From Rhizobium terricola (GTDB lineage Bacteria; Pseudomonadota; Alphaproteobacteria; Rhizobiales; Rhizobiaceae), in the NCBI RefSeq assembly GCF_012927355.1, contig NZ_JABBGK010000003.1:186001-250000 (forward strand): 64,000 nt of DNA, read 5' to 3'. Position 1 is the stretch's first letter; the number at the start of each line of letters is the position of its first letter. The position numbers and the translations under genes are program-made. Positions 45,050 through 54,050 of this stretch are shown piece by piece. The notes beneath the pieces are model-generated. The model worked only from the letters and a program-made list of their open reading frames with translations. It ran no database searches and was not told where the DNA came from.

Positions 45050-46720
45050 ATGAAGGGTGCAGACGTCATTGCCATCATCATTCTGGCGGCCATCGTCATC
45101 GCTGTCGCCGCCTATCTTCTGCACTGGCTCTATCGCCGTTCCACCAAGGACGTGAGCTTCGTTCGCACCGGCTTCGGTGGCGAGAAGGTCGTCATGGGCG
45201 GCGGCGCGCTGGTGTTGCCGATCCTGCACGACCTCACCGAAGTCAATATGAACACGCTGCGGCTGGAAGTGACGCGTGCCCGCGAAAAATCGCTTATCAC
45301 CAAGGATCGCATGCGTGTCGAGCTGACCGTGGAGTTCTATGTCCGCGTTTCGCCGAACACCGAAGCAGTGGCTACCGCCGCCCGCAGCCTCGGCAACCGT
45401 ACCATGAACGCGGAGCAACTGAAGGACCTGATCCAGGGTCGCTTCGTCGATGCCATGGGTGGCGCCGCCGCCAAGATGACGCTCGAGCATATCCATGAAA
45501 CCCGCCAGGCCTTCGTCAAGGAGGTCAAGCAGGAGGTGGCGGAAAGCCTGGCGCTTGACGGCCTTGAGCTTGAGTCCGTCTCGCTGACCTCTCTCGATCA
45601 GACCGACATCAAGTTGTTCGATCCTTCGAACACCTTCGACGCCGAAGGTCTGACACGCCTGACCGAGCAGATCGAGAGCCGCAAGAAGAAGCGCAACGAC
45701 ATCGAGAAAGATACCGCCGTCGCCATCCGTGCCAAGAACCTCGAGGCCGAGAAGCGCAGTCTCGAAATCGAGCGGGACAGTGAATATGCACGGCTGTCGC
45801 ACGAGGCCCAGGTGGCGATCGAACGGGCGGCCAAGAAGTCCGAAATTGCCGCCCAGAATGCCCTGCGGGAACGCGAGATCGAAGCGGTGAAGCTCAAGGA
45901 GCGCGAAGCCGTCGAACGCAGCCGCATCGATATGGAACGCGAAGTCGAGATGCTGGAGATCCGCCGGCGCGAGACGATCCAGCTCGAGGAGCAGACTCGC
46001 GAGATCGCGGTCTCGCTGAAGTCCAAAGAGCGCTCCGAGGCACAGGCGCAGGCAGAGCAGGCCCGTGCTGCCATGGTCGAGGCCCAGGAACGCGTGCAGA
46101 CGATCCGCGACACCGAGATCGCCAACCGCCAGAAGGCCATCGAGCGCATCGACGCCGAACGTTCCGCGGAAGCGGAAGCCGTGCGTGTTCGCATCCTCGC
46201 GGAAGCGGAAAAGGTGGCGGCCAAGGACAAGGCCGATGCCGATCGCATCGCGGTCGCAGCGCTTGAAGCCCGCATGAAGGTCGAGGCCGAGGGCAAGGAA
46301 AAGCTCAACGCGGCGGAGAACATGCGTACCGACGCCAGCCGGCGTTCGGCCCTGCACAAGGCGCTGGTCGAAAACCTGCCTGCGATCATCCGCGAAAGCG
46401 TCAAGCCCATGGAGAAGATCGAAGGCATCAAGATCATGCATGTGGAAGGACTGCCCGGTCTCTCCGGCCATGGCAGCTCGACCGTGATGCAAGGGGTCGA
46501 AGGTGGCTCGCCGCGGGACGGAAACCTTGCCGAACAGGTCGTCAGCTCGGCGCTGCGCTATCGCACGCAGGCCCCCTTTGTCGACACGCTTCTCGGCGAG
46601 ATCGGACTGACTGCCGAAACGGTTCATCGGCCGCATACGCTGAGCGACCTCTCCAAGGTCGTCTACACCGAGCCGTCCGCGGCCGCGCCGACGGTCGAGG
46701 AAAAGGGTCGTCCGAACTGA
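45050..46720 (+). CDS. Flotillin/SPFH-domain protein, YqiK-like
   Basis: The 556-residue protein has one N-terminal membrane segment (about 5-26), an SPFH/band 7 domain (about 30-210), a very long charged coiled coil (about 215-440, EIE/AER/EAQ repeats) and a C-terminal YqiK-type domain (about 450-545) ending in a short acidic tail. Flotillins form oligomeric rings that organise membrane microdomains. The usual partner YqiJ is not beside it; instead a four-segment membrane protein follows. It is 48 bp after the rhodopsin-like gene. Confidence 0.92.
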   Translation: MKGADVIAIIILAAIVIAVAAYLLHWLYRRSTKDVSFVRTGFGGEKVVMGGGALVLPILHDLTEVNMNTLRLEVTRAREKSLITKDRMRVELTVEFYVRVSPNTEAVATAARSLGNRTMNAEQLKDLIQGRFVDAMGGAAAKMTLEHIHETRQAFVKEVKQEVAESLALDGLELESVSLTSLDQTDIKLFDPSNTFDAEGLTRLTEQIESRKKKRNDIEKDTAVAIRAKNLEAEKRSLEIERDSEYARLSHEAQVAIERAAKKSEIAAQNALREREIEAVKLKEREAVERSRIDMEREVEMLEIRRRETIQLEEQTREIAVSLKSKERSEAQAQAEQARAAMVEAQERVQTIRDTEIANRQKAIERIDAERSAEAEAVRVRILAEAEKVAAKDKADADRIAVAALEARMKVEAEGKEKLNAAENMRTDASRRSALHKALVENLPAIIRESVKPMEKIEGIKIMHVEGLPGLSGHGSSTVMQGVEGGSPRDGNLAEQVVSSALRYRTQAPFVDTLLGEIGLTAETVHRPHTLSDLSKVVYTEPSAAAPTVEEKGRPN

Positions 46721-46731
46721 TCCGGCAAACG

Positions 46732-46754
46732 CCGGCCGGGAGGTTCCCGGCCGG
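46732..46754 (+). terminator. Hairpin between flotillin and small membrane protein genes
   Basis: Perfect 10-bp stem CCGGCCGGGA / TCCCGGCCGG with a GGT loop, 12 bases after the flotillin stop. There is no T-run; likely an RNA stability or partial termination element within the operon. Confidence 0.55.
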
Positions 46755-46789
46755 AGACCTCCCTCTGAGGAAACGCAGGAAATCGTATC

Positions 46790-47218
46790 ATGAACCCAAC
46801 CGGTCCTCACATCGAACGTGCCGTCCTGGTCTTTGCAATCTGGGCCGTCCTTGGTTTCCTCGGTCTCGGCGTATTCCTCGAGGGCATGAAGGATGACCTC
46901 TGGTCATTGTCGTCAGCAGGTGTGCTTCTCATTGTTGTCGCCTTTGCGGCCCATATCATTGTCAATGGAATATTCGACACCGGCTTCACTCAGGGCGAAG
47001 CGGCGCTTGGAATCGGGGCCTATGGAGTGCTGGGTCTCGTCTTCGTCGTCTCGGCGGCCGGCGGTGTCCTGACGATGGCGGACTACTACTCCGGCCTCAC
47101 CCTGTTTGGCGTGCTGGCGGTCGGATTCCTTGCCTATCTTTTCACCCGGCATGGTCTGCGCGGCGCCTTCTCGCGCTTCCACATCAAGCCGATGGACAAG
47201 CGGGAGGAAGGCCTTTGA
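46790..47218 (+). CDS. Small four-helix membrane protein, unknown
   Basis: The 142-residue protein has about four hydrophobic segments (near 12-30, 42-60, 71-92, 100-118) and a basic cytoplasmic tail (FSRFHIKPMDKREEGL). I do not recognise the family. The symporter gene starts at a TTG that overlaps its stop by TTGA, so the two proteins are probably made in fixed ratio; a small auxiliary subunit of the symporter is a reasonable guess. Confidence 0.75.
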   Translation: MNPTGPHIERAVLVFAIWAVLGFLGLGVFLEGMKDDLWSLSSAGVLLIVVAFAAHIIVNGIFDTGFTQGEAALGIGAYGVLGLVFVVSAAGGVLTMADYYSGLTLFGVLAVGFLAYLFTRHGLRGAFSRFHIKPMDKREEGL

Positions 47219-49131
47219 TCTGGCTGCCGCTCTACGGATTGTTCTATGCCGTCGCCACGCTTTATTGGGCGCGTCTCAGCGCCCGTGCAAATGGCGACTA
47301 TCAGACCTATTTTTCCGCTGCACACGGCCTTTCGCCGTGGATTTCGGCACTGGTCATCGCTGGCGCAAGCATGTCCGGATGGGCCGCGCTTGCCGGCGTG
47401 GATCAGATCGGCCGCCAGGGCTTTGGCCTTGCCGCAGTGCTGCAGGCCGGCATTGCGCTGGCCCTGCCGGGGGTAATCTTCTTCAAGCGGATCTGGCTGC
47501 TGGGCCAGCGCCTGCGTATCTCCTCGCTGGCGGAATTGCTGCGCGCCTATTGGGGGTCGGAATTCCTGACCGCCGTAACCGCGATTGTTGCGGTACTGTT
47601 TGCGGTTGCCTTCGCCGGCCTGCAGCTTCAGGCACTAGCCCGACTGATGGTTGCGCTCGGCGACGGGATGGTTTCGCAGGCGATGGCATCAAGCCTCCTC
47701 GGCATACTGCTGTTCGGAAGCGTGGTGATCGGCGGCATGCGCGCCAGCGGATATCTCGGCGCGATCCAGTCCGTGCTGGCGGCGGCGGCGCTTGTGGTCC
47801 TGGCGATGTTCTCGCTGATCGATGCCGGCGGCTTTGCCGCGCTCAACGCCGGGCTTACCAGGATGGCGGCCGAACCGACGACGGCCACCCGTTTTTTGGT
47901 GGCCGGCGTGGTCCAATTCACCGCGGGCATCGGCAAGGAAGCTGCTGCGGGGCACGAGGGCACGGCGCTTGCCAACCTGTCCTTCGCCATGACCCTGATG
48001 GGTCTGCAGGCCAGTCCGATGATCATGAAGGTGGTGCTATCGACCTCAAGTCCTCGCGGCTTGGCGGCCGGGCAGACCTGGGTGATGGCGGGAGCCTTCG
48101 GCGCGCTGGCCGCCTTCTGCATGGCGGTCATCGGTGCCCATGCGCTCGTCGATCCCGCGCGAGGTCTTTCGGGATTGCTGTCGGCGCTGTCGCCCTGGTT
48201 TTCGGCCTGGCTGTTCATCGGCCTCCTCGCCGGCGTGCAACTGATGGCCGGGCTTGCACTTCTTTCCGCTGGCGAGACGCTGGTCCGCCACCTCTACAAG
48301 CCTTTCTTCCATTCGAGCCTGTCGCGGCGGGATACGGTGACTGTGACACGGGTGGTCATCGGCCTGTTGCTGCTCGCCAGCGTGCTGATGCAGGTGCTCA
48401 CACCGGTCACGCTCTCGCTGCTGGCCTCGCTTGCCCTGCCTTTGTCCTTCCAGCTTTGGGTGCCTCTGCTCGGTATGACCTGGCTGCGCTGGATGACGCG
48501 ACCGGCCGTCGTGACCGGCGTGGGTTTTGGTATTGCGGGCGTTCTGCTTACCGAGCCGTTGGGCATCGCGGTTCTCTCCTTCTTCGGGCTTGATTTGCCC
48601 TGGGGACGCAATCCGTGGACGATCTATTCGGCTGCCTGGGGCATGGCCGCCAATACTGCGGTCACCCTGCTGGTGTCGGCCTTCACGCAGCGCCGCGGGT
48701 TCGGGGAAGAAGGCGAGGAAGCAAGACGTTTTCTGTATGTCCAGCTCGCCAGCAGCACGCGGATCAGGGCGCTACGCTCGACCGCCTGGTCGGTCACGCT
48801 TGCCTGGTTCTTCCTCGCGCTTGGTCCCGGCCTGATCTTCGGCAACTACGCCTTCACCGACGTCGAGGGCCACTGGACCCTCGGCATGCCTTCGCTCTGG
48901 GGTTGGTCTTTGATGCTCTGGGTGGCCGGGCTCGGGCTCGTCTGGTTCCTCGCCTACAAGATGGAGATGGCGAGCCCGCTGGCGATCGACGTGCCGGCCT
49001 ACACGCCCCGCCCGAGGCTGAAGCAGAACCGGATCGGGGCCGAGCGGGAGCGGCGTCGTGTCGCGCTCATCACCCTGGTCATCGGTTTCAGCCTTGCGGT
49101 GATCGCCGCAATGTCCTTCGGACGCCTCTGA
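47215..49131 (+). CDS. Sodium:solute symporter family protein
   Basis: The 638-residue membrane protein has about 14 hydrophobic segments and the SSS-type opening: YFSAAHGLSPWISALVIAGASMSGWAALAGV (TM1-2, broken helix with Ser/Gly-rich centre). It has a C-terminal cytoplasmic stretch after about 490 (FTQRRGFGEEGEEARR) and two or three more segments. The TTG start has GGGAGGAAGG upstream. The solute is unknown; in this cluster it would be a second, sodium-driven route for the same or a related compound. Confidence 0.88.
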   Translation: MIWLPLYGLFYAVATLYWARLSARANGDYQTYFSAAHGLSPWISALVIAGASMSGWAALAGVDQIGRQGFGLAAVLQAGIALALPGVIFFKRIWLLGQRLRISSLAELLRAYWGSEFLTAVTAIVAVLFAVAFAGLQLQALARLMVALGDGMVSQAMASSLLGILLFGSVVIGGMRASGYLGAIQSVLAAAALVVLAMFSLIDAGGFAALNAGLTRMAAEPTTATRFLVAGVVQFTAGIGKEAAAGHEGTALANLSFAMTLMGLQASPMIMKVVLSTSSPRGLAAGQTWVMAGAFGALAAFCMAVIGAHALVDPARGLSGLLSALSPWFSAWLFIGLLAGVQLMAGLALLSAGETLVRHLYKPFFHSSLSRRDTVTVTRVVIGLLLLASVLMQVLTPVTLSLLASLALPLSFQLWVPLLGMTWLRWMTRPAVVTGVGFGIAGVLLTEPLGIAVLSFFGLDLPWGRNPWTIYSAAWGMAANTAVTLLVSAFTQRRGFGEEGEEARRFLYVQLASSTRIRALRSTAWSVTLAWFFLALGPGLIFGNYAFTDVEGHWTLGMPSLWGWSLMLWVAGLGLVWFLAYKMEMASPLAIDVPAYTPRPRLKQNRIGAERERRRVALITLVIGFSLAVIAAMSFGRL

Positions 49132-49158
49132 GAATCTATTGAAACAAGGAAATTCGAG

Positions 49159-50283
49159 ATGAAAGCCAGGATTGCGCTTCTGAGGTCCATGGGTGCAGCG
49201 CGCCCCTACCAGGACACCAAGCCGCTCGAGATCGTCGAGGTGGATCTGGACGAGCCGGGTGCAGGGGAGGTGCGGGTAAAGATGGTCGCGGCCGGCCTTT
49301 GTCACTCCGATCTCTCGGTGATCAATGGGGACCGCCCGCGAGACATGCCGGTCGCACTCGGCCATGAAGCCTCGGGCATCATCGAAGCTGTCGGGCCCGG
49401 GGTTTCCCGCTTCGTCCCGGGTGATCACGTTGTTCTCGTCTTCGTCCCGTCCTGTGGCCACTGCGTTCCCTGCGCCTCCGGTCGGCCGGCGCTCTGCGAA
49501 CCCGGTGCAGCGGCCGCAGCCAAGGGGACGCTGATCGGTGGCGAGCGCAGGCTCCGTTACAAGGGGCAGCCCGTCAACCATCACATCGGCGTATCCGCCT
49601 TCTCCACCCATGCAGTCGTTTCCGTGAATTCCTGCGTCAAGATCGACAAGTCCATCCCGCTCGACAAGGCCGCTCTGCTCGGCTGCGCGGTGCTGACCGG
49701 CGTCGGGGCTGTGCTAAACTCCGGCGAACTGAAGATGGGTGAGAGCTGCGCTGTCATCGGTCTCGGCGGCGTCGGACTTGCCGGGCTCTTGGGAGCCATC
49801 GCCGCCGGGGCACAGACGATCATTGCCGTCGATACCGCGGAGAACAAGCGAGCGATGGCACTTGAGCTGGGGGCGACCCACGTGATCGACCCCATGGCGG
49901 ATGATGCCGTCGCACAGGTGAAGGCGCTCACCGGCGGGGGGGTCGATCTTGCCGTCGAACTGGCCGGTGCTGCGCCGGCGCTGAAATTTGCCTACGACAT
50001 CACGCGCCGCGGAGGTACGACCGTCACCGGCGGCTTGCCCAATCCGAAGGCCGAGTTGCACATACCGGCCGTCTCGCTGACGGTCGGGGAGCAGACACTG
50101 AAGGGATCGTATGTCGGCTCCTGCGTTCCGGTGCGCGACATTCCCCGCTTCGCCGCGATGATGCAGTCCGGCCGCCTGCCGATCGAGAAACTCGTGACGC
50201 ACACGATTTCACTCGACGAGATCAACGAGGGTTTCGAGCGCCTTGCCACCGGGGAGGCCATCCGTCAGATCATCCGATTCTGA
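49159..50283 (+). CDS. Zinc-dependent alcohol dehydrogenase
   Basis: The 374-residue MDR enzyme has catalytic zinc ligands C48 and H69 E70 (GHEASG), structural zinc cysteines C99, C102, C105 and C113, and an NAD-binding GLGGVGLAG near residue 196. The overall form is close to class III/aryl alcohol dehydrogenases. It is the last gene of the rightward cluster, 27 bp after the symporter gene, and likely oxidises an alcohol made by the upstream hydrolases. Confidence 0.92.
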   Translation: MKARIALLRSMGAARPYQDTKPLEIVEVDLDEPGAGEVRVKMVAAGLCHSDLSVINGDRPRDMPVALGHEASGIIEAVGPGVSRFVPGDHVVLVFVPSCGHCVPCASGRPALCEPGAAAAAKGTLIGGERRLRYKGQPVNHHIGVSAFSTHAVVSVNSCVKIDKSIPLDKAALLGCAVLTGVGAVLNSGELKMGESCAVIGLGGVGLAGLLGAIAAGAQTIIAVDTAENKRAMALELGATHVIDPMADDAVAQVKALTGGGVDLAVELAGAAPALKFAYDITRRGGTTVTGGLPNPKAELHIPAVSLTVGEQTLKGSYVGSCVPVRDIPRFAAMMQSGRLPIEKLVTHTISLDEINEGFERLATGEAIRQIIRF

Positions 50284-50491
50284 CAGCTACGTGGATGTCG
50301 AAAGCCGGCAAAGCTCCGTCGTTGGCTTCAAACGTGCCAACACGCTCGATGAACCGTTGAAGACGATCGGTTTAGTCCGAGACATCACCGAAGAGGGTGA
50401 GTGCCTCTCTTCGGGAAGGAATTCTGGCGATCGGGTAAAGGCTTCGGCCTCGTAAGCGGTCTGATGCCTTTTCGAAGCAATGTCCCGTGGC

Positions 50492-51097
50492 CTAATAGTG
50501 TGGAGGGGTGATCACCCAAACCACTTTGGTGGGTTCGTTGCCGCTGTTTGCGCAGCGGTGAACCTCGGTGCTCTTGAAGGAGAAGCTGTCTCCCTTTTCG
50601 AGCTGAAAGAACTGCCCGGACACCCAAAGATCAAGCCGGCCGGACAGCACGAAGCCGGCTTCAACCCCGTCATGGGTGTAGTCGCCGCTGTCTGCGCCGG
50701 GTTCTATGGTGCTCAAGAGCATCTCGAGCGGGCCACTCAGATTGGGTGACAGCAGTTCTTCCTCGATGCCGATCCCCGTGAAAGTGAACCGTCTGCGGTT
50801 GTGCGAGCGGACAATGATGTCCTTCTCCTGGGCCGGCGTATCGTTCGCCTGGAAAAACCAGTTCATGTGGACGCCCAGCACATCGCTGAGTTTTCTGAGG
50901 ACGCCGATCGGCAGTTTGGACTGGTTTCGCTCGATCTGGCTGAGGTAGCCCACGGATATCCCGGCGCTGTCGGCCAATTGCTGAAGCGTCAGGCCCTTGA
51001 CCTTTCGAAGCTCTCTTATCTGGCCGCCGACGGCCATTTCCTGGTCCGGGTCGGCGGTCTTCAAATCTTCTGATCTGCGAACTGCTCTCGGCGGCAT
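50492..51097 (-). CDS. XRE-cupin transcriptional regulator
   Basis: The 201-residue regulator has an N-terminal XRE helix-turn-helix (IRELRKVKGLTLQQLADSAG then ISVGYLSQIERNQSKLPI) and a C-terminal cupin (HDGVEAGFVLSGRLDLWV, about 140-157; EVHRCANSG). This type (PuuR-like) often controls amine or amino-acid catabolism. It is divergent from the FAD/GcvT dehydrogenase pair, with about 500 bp between, and is the likely regulator. Confidence 0.92.
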   Translation of the reverse strand: MPPRAVRRSEDLKTADPDQEMAVGGQIRELRKVKGLTLQQLADSAGISVGYLSQIERNQSKLPIGVLRKLSDVLGVHMNWFFQANDTPAQEKDIIVRSHNRRRFTFTGIGIEEELLSPNLSGPLEMLLSTIEPGADSGDYTHDGVEAGFVLSGRLDLWVSGQFFQLEKGDSFSFKSTEVHRCANSGNEPTKVVWVITPPHY

Positions 51098-51599
51098 GGC
51101 ATTCCTCGGTGATTTTCACGAACAGGTACAGTCGTTGGATGCCGGTGACAACCGACAGTCACGCCTTGTGAAAAACATCACTGCAGTTGTCATGCAAGTT
51201 CCCCACCTAGGCAATGATAACTCTGCATATGTGAAAAAAGCGATCTATTTTTTCATACTTGTAAAAATTTTTTCGGTGTGACATGATTTTTCCATCCGCC
51301 GCAGTGCGGTCCGCCGGACCTGCCCGTTGCCGGGCAAGAGACGGGTTCGCGAGATGATAATGGAGTGGGAACGATGAATGACCGGAAACGGGTCGTCCGA
51401 TCGGACGGCGCCCCGAATGCGAACCCCTGTCCTCTTGCTGGCTTCGCCGACTTGGTTTTGCTGCGCGATGACGCTTGGGAATAGGCCATCGCGCTAGGTC
51501 AACGTGCCGTTAATACGAGCCCACGGCCGCATCCGATGTGCCGAGCCGCGTCCGGCGACTTCCAATTCGCTCCCACAGGCCATCGACAGGAGTTGTTGA
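51098..51599. other. Intergenic region between XRE-cupin gene and dehydrogenase operon
   Basis: The left half (51160-51290) is AT-rich and should hold both divergent promoters and an operator-like inverted repeat (51232-51255). The right half is GC-rich. A 36-codon frame from ATG 51374 is the only reading candidate there and is not convincing. Confidence 0.5.
51232..51255. promoter_or_regulatory. Inverted repeat, candidate operator
   Basis: TGAAAAAA and TTTTTTCA form an 8-bp inverted repeat with an 8-bp spacer in the AT-rich centre of the divergent intergenic region. It is a plausible binding site for the XRE-cupin regulator. Confidence 0.4.
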
Positions 51600-54050
51600 A
51601 TGTCTGAACTACCATCGAGAACCCGCGTGGTGATCATCGGCGGAGGTGTGGTCGGGGTTTCCGGCCTCTATCATCTCGCCAAGGCCGGCTGGACGGACTG
51701 CGTGCTGCTCGAAAAGAACGAACTGACCTCGGGTTCGACCTGGCATGCTGCCGGCAACGTGCCCACTTTTTCCTCCTCGTGGTCGCTGATGAACATGCAG
51801 CGCTATTCGACCGAGCTCTACCGACGGCTCGGTGCGGAAGTCGACTACCCCATGAACTATCACGTGACCGGGTCGCTACGGCTTGCGCATAGCGATGAGC
51901 GCATGCAGGAGTTCCAGCGCGTCAAGGGCATGGGCCGATATCAGGGCATGGATATCGACGTCCTCGGCGTCGACGAGATCAAGGGGCGATACCCCTTCCT
52001 CGAAACCCACGACCTGAAGGGCGCGCTCTACGATCCCAATGACGGCGACATCGACCCGGCACAACTCACCCAGGCCTTAGCCAAGGGCGCGCGCGACATG
52101 GGTGCGAGGATTGTCCGCTTCTGTCCGGTGACGTCGGCCCGGCGCGAAAATGACGAATGGATCATCACCACCGGCAAGGGGGAGATCCGCTGCGACTATG
52201 TCGTTAACGCCGCTGGCTATCGTGCAAGGGAAGTCGGCCGCATGTTCGGCCGCGATGTGCCGATGGCGGTGATGAGCCATCAATACATCCTGTTCGACGA
52301 GATCCCGGAACTGGCGGCCTGGTCGAGGGAAAACGGCGGGAAGCTGCCGCTCCTTCGCGATGTCGACAGCTCTTACTATCTCCGGCAGGAGAAGAACGGG
52401 ATGAATCTCGGCCCCTATGAACGCAACTGCCGGGCTCACTGGCACACGCCGGATGATCCGATGCCGGAGGACTTTTCCTTCCAGCTCTATCCGGACGATC
52501 TCGACCGGCTGGAATGGTATCTGAACGACGCGGTTGCCCGCGTGCCCATCCTGGGCACCGCCGGCCTCTCCAGGGTGATCAACGGTCCCATTCCCTATGC
52601 GCCGGACGGCAATCCGCTCATCGGCCCGATGCCCGGTGTTCCCAATGCCTTCGAGGCATGCGTCTTCACATTCGGTATCGCCCAGGGCGGTGGCGCCGGC
52701 AAGGTGCTGGCCGAATGGATCATCGAGGGCAAGACCGAGTGGGACATGTGGTCTTGCGATCCGCGGCGGTACACTGATTACACCGACCCGCAATACTGCG
52801 TGGACAAGGCGATGGAGATCTACGGCAACGAATACGCCATCCATTTCCCACGGCACATGTGGCCGGCCGGCCGCGACCGCAAGCTCTCGCCCGTCCACGA
52901 CCGCATCAAGGCGCTTGGCGGACAATTCGGCCCGTTCAACGGCTGGGAGCGTGCCAACTGGTATGCGCATCCGGGAGACGACATCTCCGAACAGGCGTCG
53001 GAAACCTTCCTTCGCGATGGCCCGTGGCAGGCCCGTGTCCGGGAGGAATGTCTCGCCGTACGCGATCACGCCGGCATTCTCGATCTGCCGGGCTTTTCGC
53101 GTTTCGAGGTCCGTGGCGCTGGCGCCCGTGCCTGGCTGTCCGGCCTGACGACGGGCCTCATTCCCAAGCCCGGCCGGATCGGCCTTGCCTACTTTGCCGA
53201 CGACGGCGGCCGCATTGTCACCGAGATGTCCGTGACCGCACTGGGCGAGGACGATTTTATCCTCGTGACCGCTGCGGTGGCGCAGTGGCATGACCGCGAG
53301 TGGCTGGAAAGGCACCTGCCCGGCGGCGGCCCGATCACCATCACCGATGTGACGGAGCAGTATGACTGCCAGATCCTGACCGGGCCCAAGTCGCGTGACA
53401 TCCTTGCGGGCGTCGCGGCATCGGCTGATCTCGGAAAAGGCTGGCTTACCCACCAGACGGCGACGATCGCTGGGCGGGAATGCCGCTTGGTCCGCGTCTC
53501 CTTCGCCGGCGAACTGGGATGGGAAATTCATAGCCGGATCGAGGACACACCGGCGATCTTCGATGCCGTATGGGATGCGGGGCAAGGTTTCGGACTGAAG
53601 CCTTTCGGCATGCTTGCCCTGGATTCGCTGCGCATCGAAAAGGGTTACCGCGCCTGGAAGGGCGACCTCTCCACCGACTATAGCGTGCTTCAGGGCGGCC
53701 TTGAGCGCTTCGTCCGCTGGGAGAAGGAAAGCTTCATCGGCAAGGCGTCGCTTGCCGCCGAGAAGCAGGCCGGCGTCGACAAGCGTTTCGCCACGCTGAC
53801 GATCGAAGACAGCGACTTCGATGCCCCGTACATGTCGATCCTCTGGCTTGGCGACACCATCGTCGGTGAGACGACGTCAGGCGGGTTCGGCTTCCGGACC
53901 GGAAAGTCGATCGCGCTCAGCATGCTGCGCGCAGACCTGCATGAACCCGGCACCCGTCTCGAGATCGAAATATTCGGACAGAGATACCCGGCGATCGTCG
54001 AACGGGACGAGCCGCTCTGGGATCCGAAAAATGAGAGAATCCGCGCATGA
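51600..54050 (+). CDS. FAD-dependent dehydrogenase with GcvT domain (dimethylglycine/sarcosine dehydrogenase-like)
   Basis: The 816-residue protein has an N-terminal FAD domain (VVIIGGGVVG, residues 10-19), with H49 in STWHAAG at the place where the DMGDH/SarDH family binds FAD covalently. The DAO domain continues to about 385, and a C-terminal tetrahydrofolate-binding GcvT/aminomethyltransferase half follows (about 440-810). Family members oxidise N-methyl groups and pass formaldehyde to tetrahydrofolate. It overlaps the next, paralogous gene by ATGA. The precise N-methylated substrate cannot be assigned. Confidence 0.9.
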   Translation: MSELPSRTRVVIIGGGVVGVSGLYHLAKAGWTDCVLLEKNELTSGSTWHAAGNVPTFSSSWSLMNMQRYSTELYRRLGAEVDYPMNYHVTGSLRLAHSDERMQEFQRVKGMGRYQGMDIDVLGVDEIKGRYPFLETHDLKGALYDPNDGDIDPAQLTQALAKGARDMGARIVRFCPVTSARRENDEWIITTGKGEIRCDYVVNAAGYRAREVGRMFGRDVPMAVMSHQYILFDEIPELAAWSRENGGKLPLLRDVDSSYYLRQEKNGMNLGPYERNCRAHWHTPDDPMPEDFSFQLYPDDLDRLEWYLNDAVARVPILGTAGLSRVINGPIPYAPDGNPLIGPMPGVPNAFEACVFTFGIAQGGGAGKVLAEWIIEGKTEWDMWSCDPRRYTDYTDPQYCVDKAMEIYGNEYAIHFPRHMWPAGRDRKLSPVHDRIKALGGQFGPFNGWERANWYAHPGDDISEQASETFLRDGPWQARVREECLAVRDHAGILDLPGFSRFEVRGAGARAWLSGLTTGLIPKPGRIGLAYFADDGGRIVTEMSVTALGEDDFILVTAAVAQWHDREWLERHLPGGGPITITDVTEQYDCQILTGPKSRDILAGVAASADLGKGWLTHQTATIAGRECRLVRVSFAGELGWEIHSRIEDTPAIFDAVWDAGQGFGLKPFGMLALDSLRIEKGYRAWKGDLSTDYSVLQGGLERFVRWEKESFIGKASLAAEKQAGVDKRFATLTIEDSDFDAPYMSILWLGDTIVGETTSGGFGFRTGKSIALSMLRADLHEPGTRLEIEIFGQRYPAIVERDEPLWDPKNERIRA

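Noticed and set aside
51374..51484. A 36-codon frame before the first dehydrogenase gene
   Set aside because: A possible ribosome site exists, but the peptide has no motif and the composition is not coding-like.
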